The notes below the pieces were generated by a model that ran no database searches, was not told the origin of the DNA, and saw only the letters and a list, made by a program, of their open reading frames with translations. DNA of 64,000 bases, from positions 9,104-73,103 of the forward strand of contig SVHG01000011.1 in assembly GCA_015055965.1 (NCBI GenBank). The letters run 5' to 3'. Below are positions 18,414 to 26,460 of the stretch, one piece after another. Made by a program: the position numbers and the translations under genes. The first letter of the stretch is position 1. Each line of letters starts with the position of its first letter. Source of the stretch: Clostridiales bacterium (GTDB taxonomy: Bacteria; Bacillota; Clostridia; Christensenellales; Borkfalkiaceae).

Positions 18414-18596
18414 TAAAAAGTATTAGTGGGGTAGGGTTGATGCTTTGCTGCTATTAAGTTAAAATGCTACTAACTTTATATTTATTTAAAAGTGTTTAGC
18501 AAGGGATAGTTACCGCCTCGTATTCTTAACTGCGAAGTTATAATAACTTAAGCTTTTAATCGTTCAAATTTAGATTACTTGAACGGTTTTGCTTTT
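18414..18596 (+). ncRNA. Candidate structured RNA with terminator (possibly 6S-like)
   Basis: No coding frame is present. A TATACT box (18408-18413) precedes it without a good -35. The ends AAAAGTATTAG and CTTAAGCTTTT can pair, TTGCT pairs with AGCAA further in, and AAGTT with AACTT at the tip, giving a rod-like fold. It ends in CGTTCAA...TTGAACG followed by a T-rich tail, a good terminator. Size, rod shape and intergenic position recall 6S RNA, but no conserved 6S sequence was recognised. Confidence 0.3.
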
Positions 18597-19034
18597 ACCT
18601 TTTATCTTTTTTTTAAATTTTTAACTCAATCTAAAAAAATAGTGAAAAATGGTAAAATTCGGGGCAAATTTCAATGAATAATTGCTCGTATTATTAACAA
18701 AATATTAATTTAATTTCATTTTTAGTGTGCGCCCGCCTATTTTTAAGAAAAAACTGCAAATTTTTAGCTATTTTTTGCCATTACGCAATAATTTTACCAA
18801 GAAATATTAAGACTTCTTATAAAGAGTAATTTTAATGCTATAAAAAGGCAAATTATAACAATTACAAAATATCGTTTAATTTTTACCCATTGGCAGTACC
18901 TTGCGTAATAACCGAAATGATACTATCTGACGTAAGCTATTTAGATTAAAACTAAAACCAACAAAGATTAGTAGCGTAAATTTAATACCGCACGTTTACC
19001 TTACCCGTTATATATAAATCGTTTTACAAAAAGG

Positions 19035-19094
19035 AATTATACCAGAAAAGCAAAGAGGTTTTAATACCTTCAAAGAGCTGACCTTGGTATAATT
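19035..19094. other. Nested inverted repeat
   Basis: AATTATACCA pairs perfectly with TGGTATAATT across 40 nt; inside, GAGGT pairs with ACCTT across six bases. No T-run follows. It may be a regulatory structure or an element end. Confidence 0.45.
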
Positions 19095-19550
19095 TGCTAA
19101 TAGAAAAGCTTTTAATCATTTATTAGGGATAAAACAAGCTCTAAAAGTAAAAATCATCTTAAGATTATAGCTAATTTTTAAAGCGTTTATATAATAATGA
19201 GCATAAAAGCTTAAAGAGTAAAGATTTAAAAAAGTATTGAGAACGGTACGTAACTAAAAAGCATTAGAAAAAGTGATAATTTTTATTTTTAAGCGCGACT
19301 TAATGCAAAAGAAAACAATCAAAGAAAAAAATACTTCATTTTGCTTGCACTTTTGCAAATTAAATATAAGCAATTTATATGGGTAGTTGGTCGTTGGAAA
19401 AGTAATGGTTTGATTTACCTTTAACGCAAGAAATATTTTTTAATTAAAGCAAGGCTAAAATTTATTATTTTACATATAATAGTAAGCGGTGCAATAAAAT
19501 ATAAAAAAGGTAAATATCTTATAATTTACCAAAATTTTACCGCTTTTAAC

Positions 19551-19579
19551 TTGTAATTCTAGTTGAAATATGATAAAAT
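19551..19579 (+). promoter_or_regulatory. Putative ftsH promoter
   Basis: TTGTAA and TAAAAT are separated by 17 bp, about 107 bp before the ftsH start. Confidence 0.55.
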
Positions 19580-19685
19580 AATAGCAAAGTAAAATAGCTA
19601 ACCCTTTAAAAGCTAAACGGCTTAAAAAAATAAGGGTAGCGCAAGCATGATAATAAGGGCGCAAAGCCCAAATTTTGGAGGATTT

Positions 19686-21704
19686 ATGAAGAAATCAAAC
19701 AAATACCTAATTTACGCAATAGTATTTTTGGTATTAGCAGGAATAGTAGTCTTTTCGCTAATGTCTAGCATGGCTACTAAAGAGGTAAACACAACGGACT
19801 TCTTTAAGAAAGCCGGCGTACTTACCGTTCAAAGCGAAACACAGCTTGACCCTGATAGTAATCAGGACGGACACTTAGAGTACAAGGTTAACGAAGTAGT
19901 TTACGAGGTTTTATTTGACGGAAGAAAAGATAACTTTATTATAGTAGCAGGCGGCGAGCTTACTTCAATAGAGGTTAACACCTACAACCTAGTTGGTTAC
20001 GTAAAGAAGGGCGGTGACGTTTACGCTTACAAGACCAGCTACCCCAGAGACGATCAGTATTCAAAAATACTTTGGGCTCTTCAAGATGCAGGCCTATCAG
20101 TTAATTACACAGATCCTAATGCAGGCTCTTTATTCTCTTCACTAATAGTTCCCCTTTTAACCATCGGCGTTGGAATATTAATTTTATTCGTATTTATGCG
20201 CCAAGCGCAGGGAAGTAACAAGAACGCAATCGACTTCGGCAAAACAAAAGCAAGAGTAAACCACAACGTGCCCGTTCGTTTTTCAGACGTAGCGGGGGCA
20301 GAAGAGGAAAAGCAAGAGCTACAAGAAGTAGTGGAATTTTTAAAGAACCCCAAAAAATTCTCTACCTTAGGCGCAAAGATTCCCAAGGGCGTTTTATTAG
20401 TAGGCCCTCCGGGAACGGGTAAAACACTATTTGCAAAAGCAGTAGCGGGCGAAGCAAACGTACCCTTCTTCTCTATCAGCGGTTCAGACTTCGTTGAAAT
20501 GTTCGTTGGTGTTGGTGCTTCACGTGTGCGCGATTTATTCCAAATGGCAAAAAAGGCAATGCCCTGTATCGTATTCATAGACGAAATTGACGCAGTAGGC
20601 CGTCAAAGAGGAGCAGGCCTTGGCGGTGGTAACGACGAAAGAGAGCAAACCCTTAACCAGTTACTGGTTCAAATGGACGGTTTTGAATCAAACGAAGGCA
20701 TAATCATTATGGCTGCAACCAACAGAGCAGACATATTAGACCCCGCGTTAATGCGTCCCGGCAGATTTGACCGCCAAATTCACATCAATCTTCCGGACGT
20801 TCGCGGTCGTGAAGCAATTTTAAAGGTTCATTCAAGAAACAAACCCTTAGCTTCTAACGTATCGTTCAAGATTTTAGCGAAGATGACCACCGGTTTTTCA
20901 GGCGCGGATCTTGCAAACCTACTAAACGAAGCTGCAATTTTAGCTGCAAGAGCTAACAGAAAGGCTATCACTAACGAAGATCTATACGAAGCAATAGAAA
21001 AAATCGCTATGGGCCCCAAGAAGAGCAGTAGATTGGTTACCGAAAGCGACAAGCGTATCACGGCATATCACGAAGCAGGCCACGCAATCTGCGCGAAGCT
21101 ACTTCCCCATTGTGACGAAGTTCACGAGGTTACCATTATTCCTCGCGGAAACGCTGCAGGCTATACTCTTACCAGACCTACTAACGACGATCAGCACACC
21201 AGCAAGAACGAGCTATTAGATAGAATCACTATGACTCTTGGCGGTAGAGCTGCGGAAGAAATCATTATTAAGGACTTCACCGCAGGCGCAAGCCAAGATA
21301 TTAAGCAGGTTTCTAAGATTGCGCGCGTAATGGTTACCGAATTTGGTATGAGCGATAAGATTGGCCCCGTTAACTACGGTAGCGACGATCAAATTTTCGT
21401 TGGTCGCGACTATCAAACCAGAACCGTTTACAGCGAAGCTCTTGCTAAGCTAATAGACGAAGAGGTTCAAACGATAATCAAGGCGGGAAGAGAAAAGGCT
21501 CTTGAGCTGCTTACCGCAAACAAAGATAAGCTTGACCTTATGGCAAGACTTCTTATCGAAAAAGAAACTATTTACTCTGAAGAAGTTAACATGATTATGA
21601 AGGGTGAAAGCTTTGAAGCAATCGTGGACTATATGGAAAAAACCGCCGAAGAACAAAGATTAGATCCCTTCCATATCGGCAAAAACGAAGGGAACGCTAA
21701 CTAA
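19686..21704 (+). CDS. ftsH: ATP-dependent zinc metalloprotease FtsH
   Basis: The ORF opens at 19647, but the ATG at 19686 has TTGGAGGATTT before it and starts [16 protein letters not shown], giving 672 residues. There are two membrane segments (about 7-27 and 140-162) around an extracytoplasmic domain, then the AAA module with GPPGTGKT (Walker A), [11 protein letters not shown] (Walker B) and the second region of homology [20 protein letters not shown]. The M41 peptidase domain has HEAGH as zinc ligands and a later acidic ligand in the [10 protein letters not shown] region. It degrades misassembled membrane proteins and short-lived regulators. It ends 16 bp before parA, so the genes may be cotranscribed. 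Confidence 0.97.
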   Translation: MKKSNKYLIYAIVFLVLAGIVVFSLMSSMATKEVNTTDFFKKAGVLTVQSETQLDPDSNQDGHLEYKVNEVVYEVLFDGRKDNFIIVAGGELTSIEVNTYNLVGYVKKGGDVYAYKTSYPRDDQYSKILWALQDAGLSVNYTDPNAGSLFSSLIVPLLTIGVGILILFVFMRQAQGSNKNAIDFGKTKARVNHNVPVRFSDVAGAEEEKQELQEVVEFLKNPKKFSTLGAKIPKGVLLVGPPGTGKTLFAKAVAGEANVPFFSISGSDFVEMFVGVGASRVRDLFQMAKKAMPCIVFIDEIDAVGRQRGAGLGGGNDEREQTLNQLLVQMDGFESNEGIIIMAATNRADILDPALMRPGRFDRQIHINLPDVRGREAILKVHSRNKPLASNVSFKILAKMTTGFSGADLANLLNEAAILAARANRKAITNEDLYEAIEKIAMGPKKSSRLVTESDKRITAYHEAGHAICAKLLPHCDEVHEVTIIPRGNAAGYTLTRPTNDDQHTSKNELLDRITMTLGGRAAEEIIIKDFTAGASQDIKQVSKIARVMVTEFGMSDKIGPVNYGSDDQIFVGRDYQTRTVYSEALAKLIDEEVQTIIKAGREKALELLTANKDKLDLMARLLIEKETIYSEEVNMIMKGESFEAIVDYMEKTAEEQRLDPFHIGKNEGNAN

Positions 21705-21720
21705 TTTTTAGAGGTGTATC

Positions 21721-22491
21721 ATGGCAAAAATAATATCCTTTTCAAACCAAAAGGGTGGTGTTGGTAAGACTTCAACTTGTGTAAACCTATCTGCAGGGCT
21801 TGCCTTAAAGGGCAAGAAAACCCTGCTTATAGATATGGACCCTCAAGGTAACGCGACCACGGGCTTGGGCTTTTCTAAAAGTGAACTAACGAATTCCGTG
21901 TATAACGTGCTAATAGACGATCTACCTGCATCATCAGCTATCCACAAAACGGCAGTTGAAAATCTTGATATCTTGCCCGCAAGCATAGACCTTGCCGGCG
22001 CGGAGGTAGAGCTGGTTTACCTTAAAAATCGCGAAAAGAGATTAAGAGAAAAGCTTGAATCGGTTAAAGACAACTACGATTTTATTATGATAGACTGTCC
22101 CCCCTCGTTAGGGCTTTTAACGATTAACGCTCTTTCTGCTTCTAATTCGGTTATCATTCCAATTCAAAGCGAGTATTACGCGTTAGAAGGTTTATCACAG
22201 CTAATGAACACCATTAAATTAGTAGTTAAGCATCTTAACCCAGAGCTGGTTATAGACGGCGTTGTTGTTACTATGTACGACGGCAGGGCTCTTATTTCTA
22301 AGCAAATATCCGCAGAAATCCACAAATTTTTCGGCAAAAAGATGTTTAACACGGTTGTTCCCAGAAACATAAGAGTTTCTGAAGCGCCCAGCCACGGCGT
22401 ACCCGTAATGATTCACGATCCTAGATGCAACGGAGCAAAGGCTTATGTTGCCTTGGCAGAAGAGTTTTTACAACGCGAAAGCAAGAAGTAA
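21721..22491 (+). CDS. parA: Chromosome-partitioning ATPase ParA/Soj
   Basis: 256 residues. The deviant Walker A KGGVGKTST is near the N-terminus, with the switch I region DMDPQGNATTGLG and Walker B FIMIDCPPSLG. Soj/ParA binds DNA as an ATP dimer and cooperates with ParB at parS in origin segregation; in spore formers it also regulates DnaA. A GAGGTGTATC ribosome site precedes the ATG. It lies 16 bp after ftsH, which is not the usual location in Bacillus, where soj-spo0J follows rsmG/noc. Confidence 0.95.
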   Translation: MAKIISFSNQKGGVGKTSTCVNLSAGLALKGKKTLLIDMDPQGNATTGLGFSKSELTNSVYNVLIDDLPASSAIHKTAVENLDILPASIDLAGAEVELVYLKNREKRLREKLESVKDNYDFIMIDCPPSLGLLTINALSASNSVIIPIQSEYYALEGLSQLMNTIKLVVKHLNPELVIDGVVVTMYDGRALISKQISAEIHKFFGKKMFNTVVPRNIRVSEAPSHGVPVMIHDPRCNGAKAYVALAEEFLQRESKK

Positions 22492-22540
22492 TAACAAAAA
22501 ATATTTAATCATTCACCGTTCGAAGCAAACAAAAACCGCC

Positions 22541-22559
22541 CTATAAGGCGATTATCGGC
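22541..22559. repeat. Dispersed 19-bp motif, copy between parA and parB
   Basis: CTATAAGGCGATTATCGGC, the reverse complement of the motif family with consensus GCCGTTAATCGCGCTATAG. No terminator hairpin is evident at this copy. Confidence 0.6.
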
Positions 22560-22590
22560 ACATAGTTAACACAAAAAGGAGGAAAGTAAA

Positions 22591-23496
22591 GTGAAGGTTA
22601 CCAAAGGACTTGGCAAAGGTCTTTCTGCTTTATTTAGTGAAACAAGCGAAGATTACAGCCGTTTTACATACGACGAAAGCAAAATGACTGAAGAGCAAGC
22701 TAACGCCGTTTATGAAATAGAACTAGAAAAAATATTTGCAAACCCAAACCAACCCAGAAAGGTTTTTGATGCGGGCGCGTTAAAGGAGCTTGCAGATTCT
22801 ATTTCCGTTCACGGTGTTATTACCCCTATCGTTCTTAATAAGAGTGAGAACGGTAAATATATGATTATTGCGGGCGAAAGAAGATTCCGCGCAAGTAAGC
22901 TTGCAGGAAAAACAACCATTCCCGCTATTATTAGAGAGTACGACGAACGCCAAATTAAAGAAATTTCTTTAATAGAAAACTTACAGCGTGAAGATTTAAA
23001 TCCCATTGAAGCTGCAACCGCTATGCAACAGCTTATGAAGGATTACAATATGACGCAGGAAGAGCTTTCCGGTAGAATAGGTAAAAGTAGATCTGCAGTA
23101 GCAAACACCTTACGACTATTAACCCTTTCTAAGGAAGTTATTAAGCTTGTAGAAAGCAACAAGCTTTCAGCAGGCCACGCCCGCGCGCTTGTAACCTTAC
23201 CTGCAGACGTTCAGGCAAATATTGCAAATAAGGCTGTTAAAGATAAGCTTTCCGTTCGTGACGTAGAGCAGGCTGTTAAGGATTATTACAATCCCCCCGA
23301 AAAGAAAAAAGCGGCAGCTAAGCCTATGAGCGTAGAGCTTAAGGATATGATTAACCGTATGCAAAGATCTTTCGGCACTAAGGTTCAGGCTATCGGTAAC
23401 GACAGAAAGGGCAGAATTTATATCGACTATTACACCCGTGACGATTTGGATAGAATAGTGGAAATTCTTGACCTTATTGATAAACATAAAAAGTAA
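22591..23496 (+). CDS. parB: Chromosome-partitioning protein ParB/Spo0J
   Basis: 301 residues, starting with GTG after AAAAAGGAGGAAAG, a strong ribosome site that decides the start. The N-terminus KGLGKGLSALF is typical. The CTP-binding N-terminal domain includes GERRFRASKLAG and ENLQREDLNPIEAA; a helix-turn-helix (TQEELSGRIGKSRSAVANTL) follows, and a C-terminal dimerisation segment ends the protein (IDYYTRDDLDRIVEIL). ParB loads at parS sites and spreads as a CTP-dependent sliding clamp. The gene follows parA by about 100 bp, with one copy of the dispersed 19-bp motif in that gap and another just after the stop codon. Confidence 0.95.
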   Translation: MKVTKGLGKGLSALFSETSEDYSRFTYDESKMTEEQANAVYEIELEKIFANPNQPRKVFDAGALKELADSISVHGVITPIVLNKSENGKYMIIAGERRFRASKLAGKTTIPAIIREYDERQIKEISLIENLQREDLNPIEAATAMQQLMKDYNMTQEELSGRIGKSRSAVANTLRLLTLSKEVIKLVESNKLSAGHARALVTLPADVQANIANKAVKDKLSVRDVEQAVKDYYNPPEKKKAAAKPMSVELKDMINRMQRSFGTKVQAIGNDRKGRIYIDYYTRDDLDRIVEILDLIDKHKK

Positions 23497-23498
23497 GC

Positions 23499-23517
23499 CT
23501 ATAAGGCGATTAACGGC
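23499..23517. repeat. Dispersed 19-bp motif, copy after parB
   Basis: CTATAAGGCGATTAACGGC, almost identical to the copy before parB, immediately followed by the parB terminator. Confidence 0.65.
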
Positions 23518-23546
23518 AAAAAGCGGAATATTTTTTCCGCTTTTTT
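23518..23546 (+). terminator. Intrinsic terminator of parB
   Basis: AAAAGCGGAA pairs with TTCCGCTTTT, followed by T residues. Confidence 0.9.
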
Positions 23547-23621
23547 CATAACAAATATCATAAAAACTTTTACTTTAAGCTTTATATATTTAATAAAATT
23601 TATTACTCATAAGGAAAACGA

Positions 23622-25673
23622 ATGATGAAAAAAGTATTAATTCAACTGCTTTCTTTAGTGCTTGCGTTCGCTTTGTCTTTGGGGGTTTGGGCGATAGGTT
23701 TTTATATAAACGTAAATCTTAACGGCAATTCCTTTAATCAACTGTTTAACAGCTTAACGATTATATTAATGGTATTAATCGTTATACTTGCCGTAATAAA
23801 CGCGGTAAAAAACTTCGCCTTTAACAAACGCTTTAACGGCATGAACGCTAAAGAAGGTCAAGCATACGCGTTAGAAAAAAAGGAAGAAATTCAGCAAAAC
23901 GTAGCTAAAGCAGAAAGAAATTTAAACAAAAAAATCTCTTTATTCAACTGCTATAAATGCTTACTAATCGTACTGTTTTGCGCAACCTGCTTACTTTTAG
24001 GGCTTGCAAAAAATCAATCGTTAACGACCTTCATTGTAATTATTGCAGTATTTTTTAATTGGAGCATAATAAATTCCTTTATGCCCCTTCCAACACAAAA
24101 AATCAACCCCAAAACGATATTATCCCCAGAAGAGTTCCCATATATTTATTCGCTTATTAACAAAGCGCGTGAAAGGGTAAATTACAAGGGAAAAATTCTT
24201 GCAGTTCTTGCAGGTCGTGGAGTTTCTATTTTTGAAAATTCAAAGGGCGTTTACCTTCTTTTTGGTTCTGAAGAGGTTTCTTTGTTTAGCGAAGAAGAGC
24301 TATTTTCAGTTTTAGTTCACGAGCTAGAGCATTTAAAAAATTCAGACACGAAACGCAGATTTAGGCTTCATTCCTTCATAGAACAAAACGAATCTCAAGG
24401 TGAAAACAACGCTATTTTAGATGCCGGAAAAACCTTCTTTTGTTCCTATTTCTTAAAGGAACTTCTTTTAGCAATTATTCAGTTTGACGCAAACTCTTCC
24501 TTAGAGCGCGAAAGGCTTGCAGACCTTGCCGTTATTGAAGCCGGGGTAGAGCAGGACTTTATTAACGCAACCGCAAAAACTATGCTGTTTGCTTTATACG
24601 GCGAACACCCTTGGAAAGAGATTTCTTTTGACACCTATAAAGAGCTAACCCCCATAACCAACTTCTGCCAAGTTAACGTGGCGTGTTTTTTACAAAAAGT
24701 TGAGCTATATGGCGATAAATGGCACTTTACCTTACAAAACGAGCTACCTTCACGCAGGGATTCACACCCCACGCTGAAGATGCGAATGGAAGCGCTTAAG
24801 GTAAGCGAATATAAAGTGGATTTTACCAAAAAAGAAGGTACGTATACCCAAGAACTTGACCTTTTACTTCAAAAAAGCTCTTCACTTATCACCGACCTTG
24901 GTTTTAAAAACAAAAAGAAGGACGATTATTTGTTAATACGCGCAAGCGCTTACGACGAAAGAATAAAAGCTATGAACCGTTACGACAAGCGCGACGAATG
25001 GAGCACCCTAACCGATTCTGAGCTTATAGAAAGCGCGCAAGCCTTTTTATTCATAGACGATAGCAAGGCAGAAAGAATTTTGCGCGAGGTTGTGGAAAGA
25101 TCAAATTCTTCCTTTGCTTGTTATTTACTTGCTTGTCTTTACGCAAGGGAATATAACGACGAATGCATTGAATTATTTAAAAAATGTGCGATAGACCCAA
25201 CTGCAACTAGCGAAGCTATAGATCAGCTTGGAAAATACGCTTTAAAAACGGGCAATCAAAAGCTATTAGATGAATACCGTGAAAACGCGCCCAACAAATA
25301 TGATTTTGCAGAAGACGAAATTATGCAAACTCTATTTTCAAAAAACGGGTTAGAATCTCCAAACGAAAGCCACCAAGAGACTGTTAACGAAATAGTAGAA
25401 AAGCTAAGCGAATATTGGGGAAATAATCTAACCGCTATTTATATCGGCGTGCGTGAAACGGAAAGCCAAACCTTGGTTTACTATATTGCAATAGATTATA
25501 ACAAAAAAGCCCCTCACGAGCAAACGCAAACGGCTTATGAAGAAACCTGCTATTTTATTAACAGACTTTCTAAGGCTGGCAAAAAGTTCTATATCTTCTT
25601 TGGCGGTAAGGAATTTAACACCCTTAAAAAGCTAACCGGCAGTAAAGTATATGAGAAAAAAGCAGATAAATAA
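23622..25673 (+). CDS. M48-type membrane metalloprotease with C-terminal helical domain
   Basis: 683 residues. Four likely membrane segments occupy the N-terminal 150 residues, arranged as two hairpins around a coiled-coil loop (EEIQQNVAKAERNLNKKI). The zinc motif HELEH lies in LFSVLVHELEHLKNSDTKRR, as in M48 (HtpX/Ste24-like) peptidases, and a plausible third ligand is the glutamate in SLERERLADLAVIEAG. The long C-terminal half is unusual: helical, with short TPR-like pairs (ACYLLACLYAREYNDECIEL), ending in a small alpha/beta domain (YYIAIDYNKKAPHEQTQTAY). The gene starts ATGATG after AAGGAAAACG; either ATG may be used. Substrate unknown. A terminator follows, so it is monocistronic. Confidence 0.85.
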   Translation: MMKKVLIQLLSLVLAFALSLGVWAIGFYINVNLNGNSFNQLFNSLTIILMVLIVILAVINAVKNFAFNKRFNGMNAKEGQAYALEKKEEIQQNVAKAERNLNKKISLFNCYKCLLIVLFCATCLLLGLAKNQSLTTFIVIIAVFFNWSIINSFMPLPTQKINPKTILSPEEFPYIYSLINKARERVNYKGKILAVLAGRGVSIFENSKGVYLLFGSEEVSLFSEEELFSVLVHELEHLKNSDTKRRFRLHSFIEQNESQGENNAILDAGKTFFCSYFLKELLLAIIQFDANSSLERERLADLAVIEAGVEQDFINATAKTMLFALYGEHPWKEISFDTYKELTPITNFCQVNVACFLQKVELYGDKWHFTLQNELPSRRDSHPTLKMRMEALKVSEYKVDFTKKEGTYTQELDLLLQKSSSLITDLGFKNKKKDDYLLIRASAYDERIKAMNRYDKRDEWSTLTDSELIESAQAFLFIDDSKAERILREVVERSNSSFACYLLACLYAREYNDECIELFKKCAIDPTATSEAIDQLGKYALKTGNQKLLDEYRENAPNKYDFAEDEIMQTLFSKNGLESPNESHQETVNEIVEKLSEYWGNNLTAIYIGVRETESQTLVYYIAIDYNKKAPHEQTQTAYEETCYFINRLSKAGKKFYIFFGGKEFNTLKKLTGSKVYEKKADK

Positions 25674-25712
25674 TTTGCTTAATTATTAACTTAATCACAG
25701 CAAAATAAACAT

Positions 25713-25740
25713 CCACCCGAATATCGGGTGGTTTTTATTT
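25713..25740 (+). terminator. Intrinsic terminator of the M48 protease gene
   Basis: CCACCCGA pairs with TCGGGTGG around a 3-nt loop, followed by a T-rich run. Confidence 0.92.
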
Positions 25741-25841
25741 TTCGGGCATAGCCATTGCTTACTGGCTAGCACAAACGTGCTTTTTATTTGACCTGCCAGT
25801 CATGCACTTATTACCTGCTACCCGTCAACGGGTTTCACTTT

Positions 25842-26091
25842 TGCCTTCTCCTGCGGGAGAAGGTGTCACGAGTTTTCGAGTGACGGATGAGGAGTTGTAT
25901 AATTTAGTGCTTTAATTTTTATTTGTATTTTTTACCAAAACACCTCATCCACCACTAACGTGGTCCCCCTTCCCCCACTGGGGAAGGCTCTTTTCCACTC
26001 ACCGGTAAACCTCTACCAAGCCACGCGACTATCGCGTGGTTTTTCTTTATATCAAAAACAGGCTATAGTGCATTAATCGCGCTATAGCCTT
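25842..26091 (+). repeat. 250-bp repeat element, copy A (downstream of nifJ)
   Basis: Nearly identical to 30769-31020. In order it holds the hairpin CCTTCTCCtgcgGGAGAAGG, a GTGACGGATGAGG arm facing an inverted ACACCTCATCCAC arm, the hairpin CCTTCCCCcactGGGGAAGG, a hairpin CCACGCGactatCGCGTGG with T-run, and a palindromic copy of the dispersed motif (GGCTATAG...CTATAGCC). There is no coding capacity. It resembles a non-autonomous element of the MITE or REP type. Confidence 0.85.
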
Positions 26092-26114
26092 TCTTTTTGC
26101 AAATTAACTTATCA

Positions 26115-26142
26115 CAAAAGCCCCGCTTTTTAGCGAGGCTTT
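26115..26142. terminator. Bidirectional terminator-like hairpin
   Basis: AAAGCCCCGCT pairs with AGCGAGGCTTT (one mismatch). A close relative lies between ispE and mnmG. Confidence 0.55.
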
Positions 26143-26167
26143 AATTAGTTGTTTTTGCGTGCAAATC

Positions 26168-26282
26168 CAATGGCTATGGCACTAAATAAGTTTCAATTAC
26201 GAGTTAGAGCGGTTAAACCGAGCATTGACCGACGGGATTTTACTTGGCGTAAATGACCGAGGGCAAGCGCAAGGCTTCACCG
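26168..26282 (+). repeat. 115-bp dispersed element, copy A
   Basis: From AATGGCTATGG to AAGGCTTC, roughly 80 percent identical by eye to the reverse complement of 37511-37625. It has no ORF. The sequences following each copy also share ATTGTAAATAAG and AGATGC words. Confidence 0.75.
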
Positions 26283-26460
26283 CTATCACGAAGTAAGTGG
26301 ATCTTATTGTAAATAAGGTTTAGATGCGAGCAAGAGCAGGCGTTTTAGTTTTGAGCGCAGGGGGCGACCTTGTTGGTCGCAGGTCATCCAACGAAGTTGG
26401 TGCAATTCTATAATAAAAACTAAAAGAACGAACTATTGCGAAGTAGATAAGCCTTATTTT

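Larger units (their letters stand above)
17663..19550. other. Long AT-rich intergenic region with parS sites and possible RNA structure
   Basis: About 1.9 kb with no convincing coding frame. The first part is T-rich and carries parS half-sites (17690, 17807) and two parS sites (17960, 17996). A candidate structured RNA with its own terminator lies at 18414-18596, and a nested hairpin lies at 19035-19094. The rest shows nothing I can name. Confidence 0.6.

Noticed and set aside
18561-18596. tRNA-like TTCAAATTTAG segment
   Set aside because: It is the arm and loop of a terminator; no cloverleaf or acceptor stem can be formed.
20105-20578. 157-codon minus-strand ORF inside ftsH
   Set aside because: It is entirely antisense to the conserved AAA domain and shows no protein features of its own.
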